Below are positions 51,355 through 64,000 of a stretch of DNA of 64,000 nucleotides, in pieces (position 1 is the first letter of the stretch; each line of letters begins with the position of its first letter). Below the pieces are notes generated by a model. The model worked only from the letters and a program-made list of their open reading frames with translations. It had not been told where the DNA came from and made no database searches. The stretch is taken from positions 268,905 to 332,904 of the forward strand of contig VXAA01003176.1 in assembly GCA_013399115.1 (NCBI GenBank). Reading direction: 5' to 3'. A program made the translations under genes and the position numbers. The stretch is from Anseranas semipalmata (lineage: Eukaryota > Chordata > Aves > Anseriformes > Anseranatidae).

Positions 51355-52467
51355 AGATGCCCCCCTTTGAAATTACTTTGAAATATTCCACAAGTTCCAA
51401 TAATGTTCTGGAAATTGAAACATTCTCAAAAGTTATTTTATTCTTTAAAAAGACCAGAGATTTCTTTTTTGTACAGGTTTCCTCAAACCAAGAAAAGCAT
51501 CCTGGTTTTCAGTACACAAGAAACTAAAAGCATTTTAAAGCCCGGATTGTCACTGAAACCTTTAATCAACCTGAGCAGGCACAGATCACATAGCCAAGAC
51601 TTTATTTCTTTTCTTCTTTTTCTATATCCCTGCCGTATATCAGACATAGTTCTTTGTACCATGAAAATCTCATCTTTCCAAAGTAATTTCCTTTGTCATT
51701 GTTATTTAACTAAGAACAAAATATATGTGGTGAATGACCTTTATTGTGCTGTGCAATCTCTCTAGTCATATAGTCCTCAGACAAGTGAAATAACTGTTTC
51801 CTTATTTATAGTCTCCAATTTCAGTCAATTTTGGTGTATTACAGTCCTCATATATCTTTTTCCCCTGGACCATAACATGGATTTCTCTAAAGCCTCACTT
51901 GCAGCTGAGCTGCAAATATTCTATTTAAGGGTACTAATCAGATCCTTATTTGTTGCAATAGAATATGTATTTAATTTACTGCAAAAGCCACGTTAAAAAA
52001 GGATTCTATTTTTAAAGTTTTCCTGCTATCTTTTCCAAGCATGCTTTTTTAGACAGAAGATTAATGTAAAAGTACAGTGACTTTCTCCCACTATTGTCAC
52101 CTCAGCCTACTGAAGGTCTCCTGGTCTGATTGCATAACTGGCTAGAAAACACACGGGTGCAAGTTTAGAAATACTGATAAAAGATATATATTTAGACATG
52201 TCATTCATTTTGTGCAAGGCATTTTTTTTCTTCTGAAGTATACTCAGTAAGACATCTTCTCAGAAGTACGAGAATATGAGAATAACAGAATGAAGCATTG
52301 TTAGAAGGATTTTCATCAAATGTGACAGACTGAATTTTTACCTAGCTCCTTAAGATGCATTCTATTACTGGAGGAAAAGACCAAGCCAGAGGAAAGACCT
52401 CCCCTACCTCTATCTCTATCCATGCTAGCTCTCTTCTCCTTCAGGAATCTGCAGCTTTAATCATCAG

Positions 52468-52782
52468 GTACCTAAAAGGAGGCTGTAGCGAGGTGGGGAT
52501 TGGTCTATACTCCCACGTGTCCAGATGAGGGGGAATAGGCTAAAGTTGCGCCAGGGAAGATTTAGGTTAAATATTAGGAAACATTTCTTTACTGAAAGGG
52601 TTGTGAGGCATTGGAACAGGCTGCCCAGGGAGGTGGTTGAGTCACCATCCCTGGAGGTATTTAAGAGACATTTAGATGTAGAGCTTAGTGATATGGTTTA
52701 GTGGAAGGCTTGTTAGTGTTAGGTCATAGGTTGGACTAGGTGATCTTGAAGGTCTCTTCCAACCCAAATGATTCTGTGATCT
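52468..52782 (+). mobile_element. CR1 LINE 3' fragment (5'-truncated)
   Basis: A plus-strand CR1 copy. It starts near CCTAAAAGGAGGCTGTAGCG and encodes the ORF2 C-terminal tail without interruption, including [20 protein letters not shown] then [19 protein letters not shown], up to the stop at 52699-52701. The 3' UTR follows, with GGTTGGACTAGGTGATCTTG, TCTCTTCCAACCC and the end ATGATTCTGTGATCT. The tail differs from the copy at 11228 ([11 protein letters not shown] against AVDAPSLEVSK), so the two come from different CR1 subfamilies. About 315 bp are retained. It lies opposite in orientation to the other copies. Confidence 0.96.
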
Positions 52783-53636
52783 TTCTAGGATGAGATAATG
52801 AACTTGTGGCTGTGAAGCACAAGAAAGCAATGCCTAATCCAGGCACAAGCTGTTGCCAGAAACATAGGACCCTGCTGCATAGGGGGCTGATTCACAGAAG
52901 TTTAAACCTAAGTGGGTTTTGGTTGCTGGTCAAATGTCCCTGTGGAGTCAGCCAGGCATTTATTTACTCTAGTTCATTACATGAGGGCAAACAACAACTT
53001 GATTCAAGCCCTTGCATAGAAGGCTGAGATTAAGATCATCCAAGCAGTGGGCAATTAAGACTATTTAGATTGATTGTTAGTGATCGGTGTGACAAGTAAA
53101 CATGTTGATTTAAAATGTGCTTGACAAAGCTCGATAAAATAAGTAGCTAGATGTTTTCAGGAATAAAAATGAAATTATCCAATTTTGAAGCTAATTTATT
53201 TTGCTGGTGTTCTGGTGAAAGTAAGTTGTATTCCATGGGAGAAATTAAAAATGAGAAAAGAATAATTAGATATCATTAAGATCTCATTATCTTAGCAGGG
53301 CACAACAACAACAACAACAAAAGTATTTTCAGAATGCTGTAACAAATGGTAGGAATACACCGTCTGTTAAAAAAACATCTTGAGAACTATTTAGAAAGTA
53401 TCACCAAAACAACACAATTTGATATCAAACAGCTAAAAGGAACAGTTTCAGTAACGGTAACACTTGTCCTATTGCACTTCCATGAAAGCTTCTCACAGTA
53501 TTTTGCAAGCACCTATTTCATTTTGAAGTAGTTCTTGTACTATGTTGGTTGCCAATTAGTGCTGGTGATCAGTAAAGAACAATTGCTAAAGAAGACAGAG
53601 AAAATCTTGTACTCCAAGGCTTGCATTCAAAAGACT

Positions 53637-53680
53637 AGCTAGGCCTCAGAGCTAGTGAGCTAAAAGACAGCTAGGCCTCA
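53637..53680. repeat. Short direct repeat AGCTAGGCCTCA
   Basis: Two exact 12-nt copies, at 53637-53648 and 53669-53680, each preceded by AAGAC (with a T or A inserted). The 32-nt spacing suggests a local duplication with later divergence. Confidence 0.85.
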
Positions 53681-55460
53681 CGTACTCTTACACCACAACA
53701 GTTTTCTTCAGAGAACAAATTTCTTCTTAAAATTAGAGTTAGAGCATCCAATTAATTTTCTGTTTCCTAAAATCATAAAAAAATACACCTTCCAGAATTA
53801 ATCAAGGCCTAATACAGAGACAGGGCTGACACCTTCCCTCAGGTGTCTCCCTTGGCAAGTAGTTAAACCTTAGTTGCCTTAGGCCTAGATTCTAGTCTCT
53901 TATAACAATTTAATTTCTTTTCCATTTTTAACAGAATAACAATTCATAGCAAACCACATTTTTGATTAAAAGTTGCAGTGTCATCCACCAATGCTTAATA
54001 CTGAAGCAGGGACTCACAATAGATCAGTCCTTAGCCCCACCCAGTGAACAGCCTTTGAGAAAAACCTTGAATTTCTACCAGTGAAGACTCACCTTCATTC
54101 CCATTTAAGTGCCATCTCTCCTTCTGGAGTCAGGATCTAACTACCCTGCAGGATTATAACCTCCTTCAAGGTTCACTGACCGTATTAAAAATATCAGCAT
54201 ATGTTGCCTTATGTGCAGTCCGATGCCATTTTCCAAAGAATGCAGTTCCCCATGCACGCAGATAGGCCAGTCAGTTGTCTACAGGATTAGACAATTTAGC
54301 ATACTGCCAAGCAGCGCAGTGACAACAGGTCCCTAACCTTTTTTGTGAGGTTTCTTCTCCCTTCTCTCTTAACAGGGAGGGGGTATTCTGTGAGTTTGCT
54401 CTGCTCCTCACCATTTCTCAGACCCCTCATGGAAATTAAGATCTAATACTTCACATTGATTTTTTTATTATTCATTTGGTTTAAGTTTTGAGAGTCTCTT
54501 CTAAAGACCTCTCAACATTTCTCAGAAAGCCACAAAGCAGCTACTGCATGCCAATGGGGAATAATTGTGGCAACTATAAGGATTTCACGGAAACCTATAC
54601 AGGAAAAGGAAAGCCCCAATGTGGTGTGTGGCAGCCTGTGACTTGGACAAGAATGTTCTGTAATCTTCCTCTGCAAAAGGAAGTCCAGAATATGCCAGCA
54701 AAATTACATTCAGTTGACCTCAAACTATTATTTTTTCTACTCATGAAGTTGTTATACTTCTGTTTATCCTCTTAAGAGAGAGAAGAAATTTGGTAGAAGG
54801 CAGCACCATAATTATTATTTTGCTTCCACTTCTCTGTGCTGTTACTTACACAATGGAATTGATAGCACTTCAGTAAAGTCCATTGTAATAAGCATACGTT
54901 ACATTAACATATCTGTCGGATATACTGTTATCACTAGACAAAAGCATCCTGTTCCTTATCTACATTCTGTTCCTCACTCATCCATAAATTAATTTATTCT
55001 CGCTAGCAATTAAATGGGACATACACATATCATCCTGTACATTGTAATTAGATATAATTTGATTTTATTTTTGCTTCCCCGCAAAGCTGTAGCTAGATGC
55101 ACACTTATTGAGAAATCTAATTTTGAGAAAATCTAACACTCCTGTATAAAATAACCTCTTCTTTGGATTCATCTCATTCTTTCTCTGTATACAGAGGGGT
55201 TTTCACCTATTTCAAACTAGAATTGGGAGAAGAGATGTTAACGACTTTGCTTTTTAACTGAAGCAAAGCAAACAGAAAATGTTTCTTATTTTTATCATTC
55301 TTATTACAGGAAAAAATACACATTTGCTTTGCCTGGAGACTAGAATCTATCAGAAATTATTTGTTGACATTGTTTTCTTTGTCAAATACTGATTTAGTAG
55401 AAAAAAATGCCCAAATGTAATTGCTTCAATGAAACACTCCTTAGCATATCCCGCGCACCC

Positions 55461-55487
55461 NNNAACCCCCCCCCCCCCCCCCCCCCC
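55461..55487. repeat. N run and 22-nt poly-C
   Basis: Three Ns (55461-55463), then AA, then about 22 uninterrupted C (55466-55487). The Ns probably come from failure to sequence through the C homopolymer, so the true length and the bases before it are uncertain. Reading frames across it are spurious. Confidence 0.97.
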
Positions 55488-57238
55488 AGGAAACCATTCT
55501 GGTCAAGATCAGGGAAGGAATATCTTAAAGAGCTCCACATGGGAATATGAGTTTCATCATGTCTCAGGTGAAGGTTATAATTACATTGCAAGTAGTAAAC
55601 CCTCAGATGGAATTCCTCAAGCATTGCTGTTAGAATAGACAAGAAGTGAATCACCCCCAAAACAGTTGTAATGATGACCAGCACAATCATATGGATGTGG
55701 GAGACATCATCACATTGTTGATCCACAAAAATGGAACATCTTTTGATGGAAAGACTGAGAGAAACCAATTAAAGAATACCAACGATTTGCTATTAAGGAC
55801 ACTTGTCAGAGATTTGAAAGGCTGATTAACAGTCCTGGTATGACTGTGAGAGATGAGATTTTAAATCATTTTTCCATTATCTCAGAGTTCTCAGTGGTTA
55901 GTTACCATCTGACATAAAGTTGCTCCTAAAAAAGCTTCACAAATAATCACTTGTCCCAAGACAAATGAAAGCCAAGGAAAAATGAATGTCAAAAATCTGC
56001 AACTGTCTTTGCTGGAGAGGAATGAATCTTTAACATATTTTATGCTCCTATTTAAATGGAAAAATGTCATTCTCGATTACTATAGCAAAAATAGATAAAT
56101 TATGAATTAGATTAGGTTCCATTTCATACGGTTAGGATAAATTCTTTGTATAGGCTTATAATTATTGTAAGAACAAAATGCTTTTACTCATCGGTAGCAC
56201 TGTTCAATGTTTTGTTGTAATTGAAATGCTCTAGTGAGTAGAAAAGTGATATTCAATAAAGTAGAAAAATCTTCAGTGCTCCAATCTGGAAAACAAACTT
56301 TTTGCTTTTACAAGTAAAATATTGATTGTTTAGGCCAATAAATGATACATAATTTTAATGGAAGTGCTAAGTAAGCTCATTTCATTTTTTTTTTTTAATT
56401 TTTTTTTTCCTGCAATGAAGGTATGCTTCATAAGATATTTTTTTTACTAGAAATTCAACATTACTCCCTATAGAGACACTAAAGGATTTTTAATTTGGTC
56501 CCTATTTAGAAAAGACACTAAGTAAAAACATAATAAATAGCAATGCTTTCCTGAACTGGTACATGAATTGTGTTAAAACATCATTCAATATTTTGCCTTC
56601 TTCTCTCTCTCTTCTTTGAGGAAAGCTTGACTTAGAGAAATGTCATTAACTCTTGATTGTTTTTGATGAACTGAAAAAAAGCTGACAGATGAAGGAAAAA
56701 AAAAATTGATTGAGAAAGGTGATGATTTATGCCAAAAAGGAAAATATTCATTTTTCTGAAGAGAAATTATCATACAGCAGAATGCAGGAGACTTTAGGAG
56801 ATTTTATTACCAATGCACTTTAGATGCATCTAGCATAAGGCTGAGATCATTATGAATTAGCTATGTATAACATCTTATACATGCATGAAAAAATATTCTG
56901 TATTTCATATGTTAATAACATGGTCAATATAATTTTCCTATATTAAAATATTTGCAATGGACATTCATTACAGAAAGGTGATTTTGAAAAGAAATTCTAT
57001 TCAGGGCATATGCAAAGTATCAGCCACTTTGATTTAAAATAGCTAGTGTTCCCAGAAGAAATCTTGCAATGCAAAGAAAGAGGGGAAAAAAAAAAAAAAA
57101 AAAAACTGGTGCATGCCTTCTTTTTTTCCCCTCTAAATGGGTGTCCCCATTCTGTCAAGTTCTGCTTGCAGAATTCTGCTGGATTCACAACATTAGATGT
57201 AGATTACCAGTGAAATGAAATTTACTGTTGTGAAAATT

Positions 57239-57293
57239 TGGGAGAGAAAGGAAAAAAGGAGAGGAGGGTAGGGGAAAAGACAGAAGAAAACTT
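57239..57293. repeat. Polypurine tract
   Basis: About 55 nt of almost only A and G on the plus strand, interrupted by one or two pyrimidines. Such tracts can form triplex (H-) DNA. No element is attached. Confidence 0.8.
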
Positions 57294-58856
57294 AAGCTCA
57301 TTACAGTGGTAGATCAATAAAATGTTTGCTGTCTTTAAAATTATGACTTTATTTTTACTCATGACATTGATTGTTATTTGTGTGCCCCTGCTAATAATCA
57401 AAGAAATTTCAATAACACCTTTGCCTTTCACCAACAGCATGAACTTACACAGCCCAATAAAAAGATGGACACTTTTCCTCATAAAAGTAAGTTTCAATTT
57501 TAGATAAAGCAACTGGCAAAGACATGCAAGATTGATTTATAACGTTCAGCTCCTAAATCAATATTTAGAAATCTAAGTACGCAAGCTTAATTCTCAAGGT
57601 ATGAAAATCAAGCAGTTCTCACAATCTTCACTTGCTGGCACTTTCAAAAACCATGGTTCTCTGTATTAGAGTGCAATAGCACGTCTACAGGTACTCAAAA
57701 AAAACAAAACCGTGGTTTCTCACACTGAGTGCCATGACCATCCTTCCCACATTTCAGGAATTGAGCTACCCCGATTCAGCTGACAGAAAGTGAGAATGAG
57801 ATTTAATTTTCATAATGGCTGGGAAAAAAAAAATCATGCAGTAGGAACATCAGGAGTTCCTTAGATATCCTTAGTGAGAAGTATTTAAATCAAATCTGGC
57901 TTAATGTTTACATCCAGCTCTATGGCACCTTTTCCACAATAAGAAGAGGACATTCAGAATATTTTTCCACCTATCAAGCACCATTCACTAGACTCAGTGG
58001 TGTTAAAAAATAAAGATGAGTGAAGACAACGCTGGATGATGTTTCTGTGTTTCCATAGTTACCTTATTTTTTTGACCAGTGATACAAACATGTAATAAGC
58101 CATGACTGTTAAGGAATGAAGTTCATCTGATAGCATGTTTTCCTGCTAAATGCAATAATAGTCGCACACTTGCAGCTTTTAACAAGAACTTCCACAATAA
58201 CCATAAATTGGGAAAAAAATCTCTTCTCATATTCAACCCCCACTTCTTCCTATGCTGTTGCAGGTTACAGTGCAGGCTCAGAAGAGGAGCATGAATCCTG
58301 CATATGTTATGTGTTGTAATTTACATGACATCCCTCATTCCTGCTGTTTCCTAGAACCATTCCTGATTTGAGACCTATGGTTGTTTTATTAACTTATAAA
58401 ATTCCTGCACCTAACTCTGCTGTCCCCTCTAGGAAGATATCTTTCTTCTTTCGTTGCCTTGCGTGCAAAGGTTTTGCTCCCTCGTCATGCCTAATCCACT
58501 GCTGTTGCAAGCACACTGCCTCCTGGTTGTGATGTCAAAAAAATAATCAAATAAAATAACTTCAAGATTTATTTTTAAAATAAAAAAAATCCAATTCTCA
58601 TCGCAGATTACTTCTCCTCTTTGTTGTTCTCCCTTTCCACCTCAATCTGAGGCCCCAAGTCACAATAAAATTCAAGATTACAGTAGAGGATGGCTAAACC
58701 TTGGTCATCATGTAGTCAAATGCATGACCCCTCATGTGGAGACTTGGCTATTTTGTAGAGTAAACCAGTACTTTTGGCTCTTATGTTTTTGCCTTTAATT
58801 CTGAAAAATATTTTTCCCCACAGAAAAAGCAACAAAGCAAGAGTAGAAGTTACAAA

Positions 58857-58988
58857 TAGAATCATAGAATATCTCAAGTTGGAAGGGACCCATAAGGATC
58901 ATCGAGTCCAACTCCTAGCACTACATAGGTCTGCCCAAAAATTCAGACCATATGACTAAGAGCACAGTCCAAACGCTTCTTAAACTCC
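58857..58988 (-). mobile_element. CR1 LINE extreme 3' end
   Basis: The sense strand is minus. Reading minus it encodes the last 13 residues of CR1 ORF2 (FKKRLDCALSHMV) with its stop at 58943-58945. The 3' UTR follows, with GTTGGACTCGATGATCCTTA, GGGTCCCTTCCAACTTGAG and terminal ATTCTATGATTCTAT. Only about 130 bp remain. The tail and UTR differ from those of the copies at 11228 and 52468, so this is a third subfamily. Confidence 0.95.
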
Positions 58989-60361
58989 AATAATAGAAAT
59001 AAATATAAATCATTATTTTGAAGGAGAAAAATTTCAGGTTCCAAACAGAAGGGAGAAGAGGAATAATCCAGAAAACAAACCAAAACCAATACACAAAACA
59101 CAAAAGGCTTTCACACATGCCTGAAGAACAGCAAGGAGAAGCTAAGGCATGGAAAGTGTGTGTGGTCACTTAGTCCTGTGTACACCTCTATATATGGTGC
59201 TCTGTTTGGAATCTTACAAAGCTCATGTTTCACGGCTAAGCTTTTTGCTGGTACTAAAACCAGGGAACCACTGAGCTCCACTTTTGTGGAAATTGTTTAA
59301 ATGTGGTGTCAGAGTGCTTCAGAAAACTGATAGAACCTGTTTAAAATGAGGGAAGCTTAAGGTATTGTAATCAACTCCAGCTGGGCACCCCATCCAGCTG
59401 CCTTTGTAGCACTGCAGTACTGAGTAACAGAATCAGTTTCTATGGCTTATGCCTCTGTATCCTTTCAGTAGCTTGTACCCTTAGGTACCATTCTCAGCGC
59501 TGTGAATCCTACGCTGCTAGGATGCATTTTACTGCATTTTATGTGCTGAAGTTTTAATACAGATGCAGCGGGAGATAAAAACAAGACAAAATTATGATGG
59601 TTAGTGGATGAAAAAATAGAGCACTATTTTTGTAAACTCAGGAAAAAAATGCTGGAGAGAGAATTTAGATGCAAGAAAGAGGACTTCTATTGTCATTCTT
59701 CAGAATATAATGTGACAGCAGAAATGGAAAACCAAATTCAGAGATATTGTTCCATTCCAGTGGAACCTGCACTAATTAACTAATTAACTTACCATGAATT
59801 ATTCACCATAAATTAGATGAACGCTGTGGAGGGTCCTAAAAACTCTGCATATATCACACATGAATGCTTTACTGTGCCGTTTCAAAAGGCAATAGGACAC
59901 CATATTAACATGAAATTCTGACACAACAATTTTTGTTATTTTAGTTGCAGCTGCTTGCAAGCACTGCAATGCAGGCATATTCTTACTGAATTTTGCAACA
60001 GACAAATTGTTATTCTAATTGGATGCTCACATATTTTATACATTTTCTGGTTTCCATGCATCTCATTCCCAACTATAGCCATATCACAGAATCAGGCTGA
60101 AAGGAATTACATGACCTCTTATCACTTGGTCCAATAACAGGGTGACAACAGCTACAAACCTAAGCTACTTCTCAATGTTCTTTAACAGAAACAAAAGTTA
60201 CGTACACCAAGCCATAGTAAAAGATTCTGCCTCTGCACAAATTGATCAACATAGACAGTAATTGCACAAAAGCTTCAAAGATTATTAAATATCATCACGC
60301 TTCTCGTATTATTAAGACTCACAGGTTAACCTGGCAGGCAACAGTGTCCTATGAGCAGAGT

Positions 60362-60367
60362 AAAAAA

Positions 60368-60414
<47 letters not shown>

Positions 60415-60417
60415 AAA
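60362..60417. repeat. (AAAT)n microsatellite
   Basis: About thirteen nearly perfect AAAT units on the plus strand. It is the longest tetranucleotide repeat in the window and probably length-variable. No retroelement body precedes it. Confidence 0.97.
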
Positions 60418-63400
60418 GCATGGTAGTTTCTTTTGTGAACTAGCATGCTATTAGCCCAACCATTCTGTTGTTAGTAAAGCTTTGTGTGCCAGCACAGGAG
60501 GGTGTTCCCAATCTGTTCAATTCAATCAATAGCCCTCCACACAGTTCTTGTTTGTCACCCTCAGTACGAGAGGAAACTAATTTTGTGCTCCATTTGAAAA
60601 ATAGAATATGGCCCAATTACATGCTGATATTTTGGATGAAGCTGCCATTTCTCATCTAGGCAAAAAAGCAATTCTTGGAAATGTTGGTCAATAAAGTTCT
60701 AGGTAAGATGTAAATGCTGAACATAGGAAAGCATACCATGATAAAAAAATGAAACAATACATTATTTGGAAATAGATGGCAATAAAAGAATTGCTGAAAA
60801 CTGTGTTACTTTTATTTTAATTTAAGGACATTGTGCTTAGCTGCATATTCATGTAGTTGCTAAATAAAAAGAAGTTTGGTGGGAGAGTTTATAACTATGC
60901 ACACCTTAAAGATTATCGTGTTCAAAAGAAAAACATGATATAGTACTATCTATGAATTGCTAATTAAGTTCAGTTGTTCCACATTCCAGATATATCTTTA
61001 TGAATAAATTCTCCTTTACAAGATAAATCTCAAAATTACCCCCCCAATTTTATAAATAAGTAAAAACACAAGACAAAATAGAAAGTACAGCCATGCTATC
61101 CCATGCAGTCCTTCATTTGTCATAGAAATCAAACTGTTTGTGAGCATTTCTTTATGATTATTGCTGATATACCATTGCACAGATGTATGAGCCAAGCAGC
61201 CATTTAGCCTCATCAGCGTACAGCAGCACTAGCAGTAATAGAGCCTGCCTTTGTGCTGGGCTTCCGTAGTACCAGTACAGTGCCACATTAATGACTTCTG
61301 AACAAGAAAGGGATCATGTCCTGGTGGAAAGCCAGCATACACAGCACCTCTCCATGCACCTGAGAAGACAAACATCCCCTGTTTATATATTTATGTAGGG
61401 AAAAATGTCAAACCATCTTTCACTGATGTTGTCAACATAGAAGAGTTCTGATAATACCTGAAATCCAAGGACTTTTTTTTCCTCCTACACCTAGGCAATT
61501 ACAAAAGCATATAGAGTTCCTATGCTCACAGTGAGTATACAATGCTGTGAACCAGTAACTGCTAAATATCAAGTCTTAAAGGATATATAGTCTAACATAC
61601 TAGCAAGATGAGGCAGCGGTGGACAAGAAGGTAGGACAATCAAGATAATGATCTTAACTATTTGGAGTCAAAACCCATAAAGCATTTGGTGCTTGAAATA
61701 GTCTGTAGTGGAAATAGGAAGCCTCCATTCAAAAAACTCCCACTATATTATTACACAGTGCTCAAAGCTGATCCTTCTTTCTTTGAAGGGTTCCAGCTCT
61801 AGGTATATCCAGGTTGTTTCTGCCTAAACAAACAAGTATTGATTGTGCTGTACATTAAAAGTCACTCAGAGCAGAGACTTTGCAAAGAACAGTGCATTCA
61901 TTGTCCCTGGCATGAGCTAGGGTATAATAGTTGCATCCTGTTTCTTAGTACAAAATTATTTCTTTTTCACCAAATGTGATTGCTTGGGAGCCTTTGTCAG
62001 CCTATTATTGAGTAAATCTTCCTAATCAAGGAATCACAAATGAGCTCGCACAAATATTTTTTGCAATGTTTATTTCTTCTAGGATGCAAAGAATATATTT
62101 TATAGTTAAATTAGCACATAGACTTCCCAGGGCAAGCAGAAGGAATGATGTTTTACCTACTCCTTTGCAGAAAAAAAAAAGAAAGAAAGAAAAAAAAAAG
62201 GATTGGCATAGCTGCATCAGCAAAGTCAGGACTATGACAGATTTGAGTTATAACGTGAAATGAGTGGAGAGGTGCAAGATAAACAGCTTTACAACTGTGG
62301 GTGCTTTTTGTCCATAGCTGAATTGGTTTTGATAATAACAAATAGTGAGAAGCAGAAAAAGGAAAGAAAGGTTAGAAAGCAAGAGTAAAGTACAAATTTA
62401 CTTTTTAGCCCAGAAGGTTTGGTAGCATTCAGGTCTCCATCAACTCTACCTTGGGTGTTATGAAGAATAACACCCACACACATAAATCTTTCCTGTTGGG
62501 GTTATAAACTTGAAAACACGGGCTCCTCTTTGACTAGCATAACTAGGCAGATAAAAAAAAAAATATTAGAACAGAAAGGATATAATTGAACTCTTCAGAT
62601 TTGCAAAATATTAACAATACTCTTACTGTTATTTTTCATTAGATAAGTCAGTATGTATCCAAAGAAATAATGAACATTCTGTCAAAGTGATATTATTCTG
62701 TCTTATTTAGTTAGTAGATTCCATTATAAAAAAGGAGAGCTATACTTCCACATGGATACTGTTGAAATGTCAATTAGTTCTAACTATTTAGTGCTTGGAA
62801 GATTAAAATTTTATTTGTCCCCCTTTCTCTTTTTTCCATAGCTTTTACCAGTATCTTTCTGGCTTCTTAAAGCAAAATTAAATGTATTTTACAAAGAAGT
62901 TGCCTGTAAGTACTGGAAACAGAAACAAAACAAAAATGATTTGTGGTAAAATTGCTAAGTTTATATACGATATTCACTGTTGAATGTCCTTCTACACACA
63001 GTGGAAGTGTCCTATAATCCAGTTGTTTCTTTTATTGTCTAAGAAAAGTATTTGAAATGTTTTCAGGCTTTAAAGTCACTATTTCAATGGCTGGATTGTC
63101 TAACCTTTTTATGTAATTTTGTGAAAGAAACATGAACCTCCTGTTGAGTTATACTAAATGAAAATGCCAACTGAAAAGTCACTGAAAGAAAAAATGTCTT
63201 CCTCTCTTTTTACTGAAGTGAATATGCTATAGAGGCTTCAACATAAAATTAAATAAAATAGAAAAGAAGAAAAAAATGCAGTATTTTTCAAATAGAGCAG
63301 AAGGCAATCTATATAGACATGAAAGCCAAGATAAGAAAGGGTTTGTTTTTTGTTTGTTTCTGAGTTTGCATATCTGTTAGGTTTATGTTTCTTGAAGCTC

Positions 63401-63689
63401 CCTAACTAAAACAGAGTCCAATTGTGTTACCTGGAAAGACATGGCAGCTTTTAAAAATTAAACTGTCACCATGTCTCTGTTCAGTTTCTCCCTGCATGAT
63501 TGAATTGTTATATTCTAACCTCACTGTTTGGGGAAAAAGAAAAATCTGTTTGTAACAGCTGCTACATTTCATTTCAATATTTAGCCAAGCATTTTTTCAG
63601 GACACGATGGGTATTTTTAGAAATTATTTTACATAAAAATGGATTCTGTATATTTTATGAATCAGTCCAAGCTCTGTTTTGATAAATTA

Positions 63690-63711
63690 AAAAAAAAAAA
63701 AAAAAAAAAAG
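63690..63711. repeat. Poly-A run (about 22 nt)
   Basis: An uninterrupted A homopolymer following AATTA. The 1 kb before it shows no retrocopy or CR1 similarity, so it is treated as a simple repeat. Confidence 0.93.
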
Positions 63712-64000
63712 GAGCTTTTACATGCATATTAAGAAAAAGATAATTTCAAATAGAAATAGTGAAAAATCAGCAACTTCTATCCAATTTCCACTGCATAAAT
63801 TAAGGCTTCTGATGTTTATGGGGGGAAAAAAAAAAAGTTAAGTATCTCTATCTTGAGTAAAATATGACCTTCAGGGGCATGAACAAGGAATAGCATTCAC
63901 CTCTGCCCCAAAGCCATTATAACTTCAAGACTTGGACACACCAGGACTACATGGAAGGGCAGTGGCAGCAAAGGTTTAGCAGGTGCCAAAAAAAAAAAAA

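Larger units (their letters stand above)
43529..52467. other. Non-coding DNA with simple repeats, no gene recognised
   Basis: Apart from the items listed separately it holds a poly-T run (about 45014-45032), (AAAAC)n (45283-45304), (CCA)n (47026-47040), a short AGC run near 47300-47313, A- and G-runs (48470-48497), poly-T (49371-49387), poly-A runs (49610-49626 and about 50377-50396) and an AT-rich inverted repeat (51321-51354). A 118-codon plus-strand frame (46419-46775) has no recognisable domain. The block 44880-45080 has a varied, possibly conserved look but no identified function. Confidence 0.7.
52783..58856. other. Non-coding DNA, no gene recognised
   Basis: Contains (AAC)n (53301-53320), a 32-bp-spaced direct repeat (53637-53680), a possible MIR-like scrap near 53850-53890, a 95-codon plus-strand frame (54488-54775) with no known domain, poly-C beside Ns (55461-55487), poly-T runs near 56386-56408, poly-A (about 57089-57106), and a polypurine tract (57239-57293). 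The stretch 54960-55110 carries several AATTA-type words and might be conserved, but this cannot be tested here. Confidence 0.7.
58989..64000. other. Non-coding AT-rich DNA to the window end, no gene recognised
   Basis: Contains TAATTAAC tandem units (59772-59789), (AAAT)n (60362-60417), an A/GAAA tract (62170-62200), a poly-A run (63690-63711), a purine-rich patch near 62345-62385 and a poly-A run reaching the last base (63988-64000), whose continuation lies outside the window. Nothing else is visible. Confidence 0.72.

Noticed and set aside
53850..53890. CCTTGGCAAGTAGTTAAACC resembling the MIR middle section
   Set aside because: About 35 bp match only loosely and nothing of the SINE continues on either side. 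It is too short to call.
55394..55768. 124-codon minus-strand frame with a glycine run
   Set aside because: The glycines come from the poly-C tract and the frame passes through Ns.
1..64000. CRISPR arrays, operons, riboswitches, prophage or bacterial genes
   Set aside because: Repeat classes, base composition and the CR1 elements mark vertebrate nuclear DNA. No regularly spaced direct repeats or dense long genes exist.
1..64000. tRNA, rRNA or known microRNA genes
   Set aside because: No complete A-box/B-box pair with cloverleaf potential and no rRNA sequence was seen. The hairpins found do not have precursor-like size and shape.

Overview
This window looks like non-coding DNA from a bird nuclear genome. 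It is AT-rich, CpG-poor and full of mononucleotide runs and microsatellites. It carries several 5'-truncated CR1 LINEs in the form typical of birds: the conserved C-terminal tail of ORF2, then a short 3' UTR ending in ATTCTATG-like repeats. Two ancient tRNA-derived (MIR/CORE-like) SINE relics fit an amniote genome. I cannot name the species or the locus. Nothing prokaryotic, viral, organellar or CRISPR-like is visible. Two short N runs (position 44689 and 55461-55463) show this is assembled draft sequence.

No protein-coding gene can be supported. The longest open frames (up to 177 codons) run through poly-A/T or microsatellite tracts and match no family I recognise. They are about what chance gives in 64 kb of AT-rich DNA. 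The only readable protein signal is the reverse-transcriptase C-terminal tail in three CR1 copies. The window is best read as a gene desert or the inside of a very large intron. Two stretches (43335-43528 and 865-930, both minus strand) sit between plausible splice signals and are offered only as weak exon candidates.

Layout: 1-11.2 kb is unique AT-rich DNA with a 12-bp perfect hairpin and a TACATTTT palindrome cluster. CR1 copies lie at 11.2-11.5 kb (minus), about 25.9 kb (old, minus), 52.5-52.8 kb (plus) and 58.9 kb (minus). SINE relics lie at 13.1 kb and 45.9 kb. CTCF-like motifs lie at 22.19 kb (minus) and 30.89 kb (plus), in divergent orientation, and the second is close to an octamer/homeodomain/CCAAT-like cluster at 30.3-30.5 kb. 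A small GC-rich islet sits at 44.4-44.65 kb. A Z-DNA-prone (TG)n(CG)n tract lies at 48.06-48.11 kb, a 22-nt poly-C next to Ns at 55.46 kb, and a long (AAAT)n at 60.4 kb.

I found no new biological system. The items most worth checking are the divergent CTCF-like pair with the neighbouring regulatory-looking block, the 14-bp and 12-bp perfect inverted repeats, and the spliced-exon-like open block at 43.3-43.5 kb.
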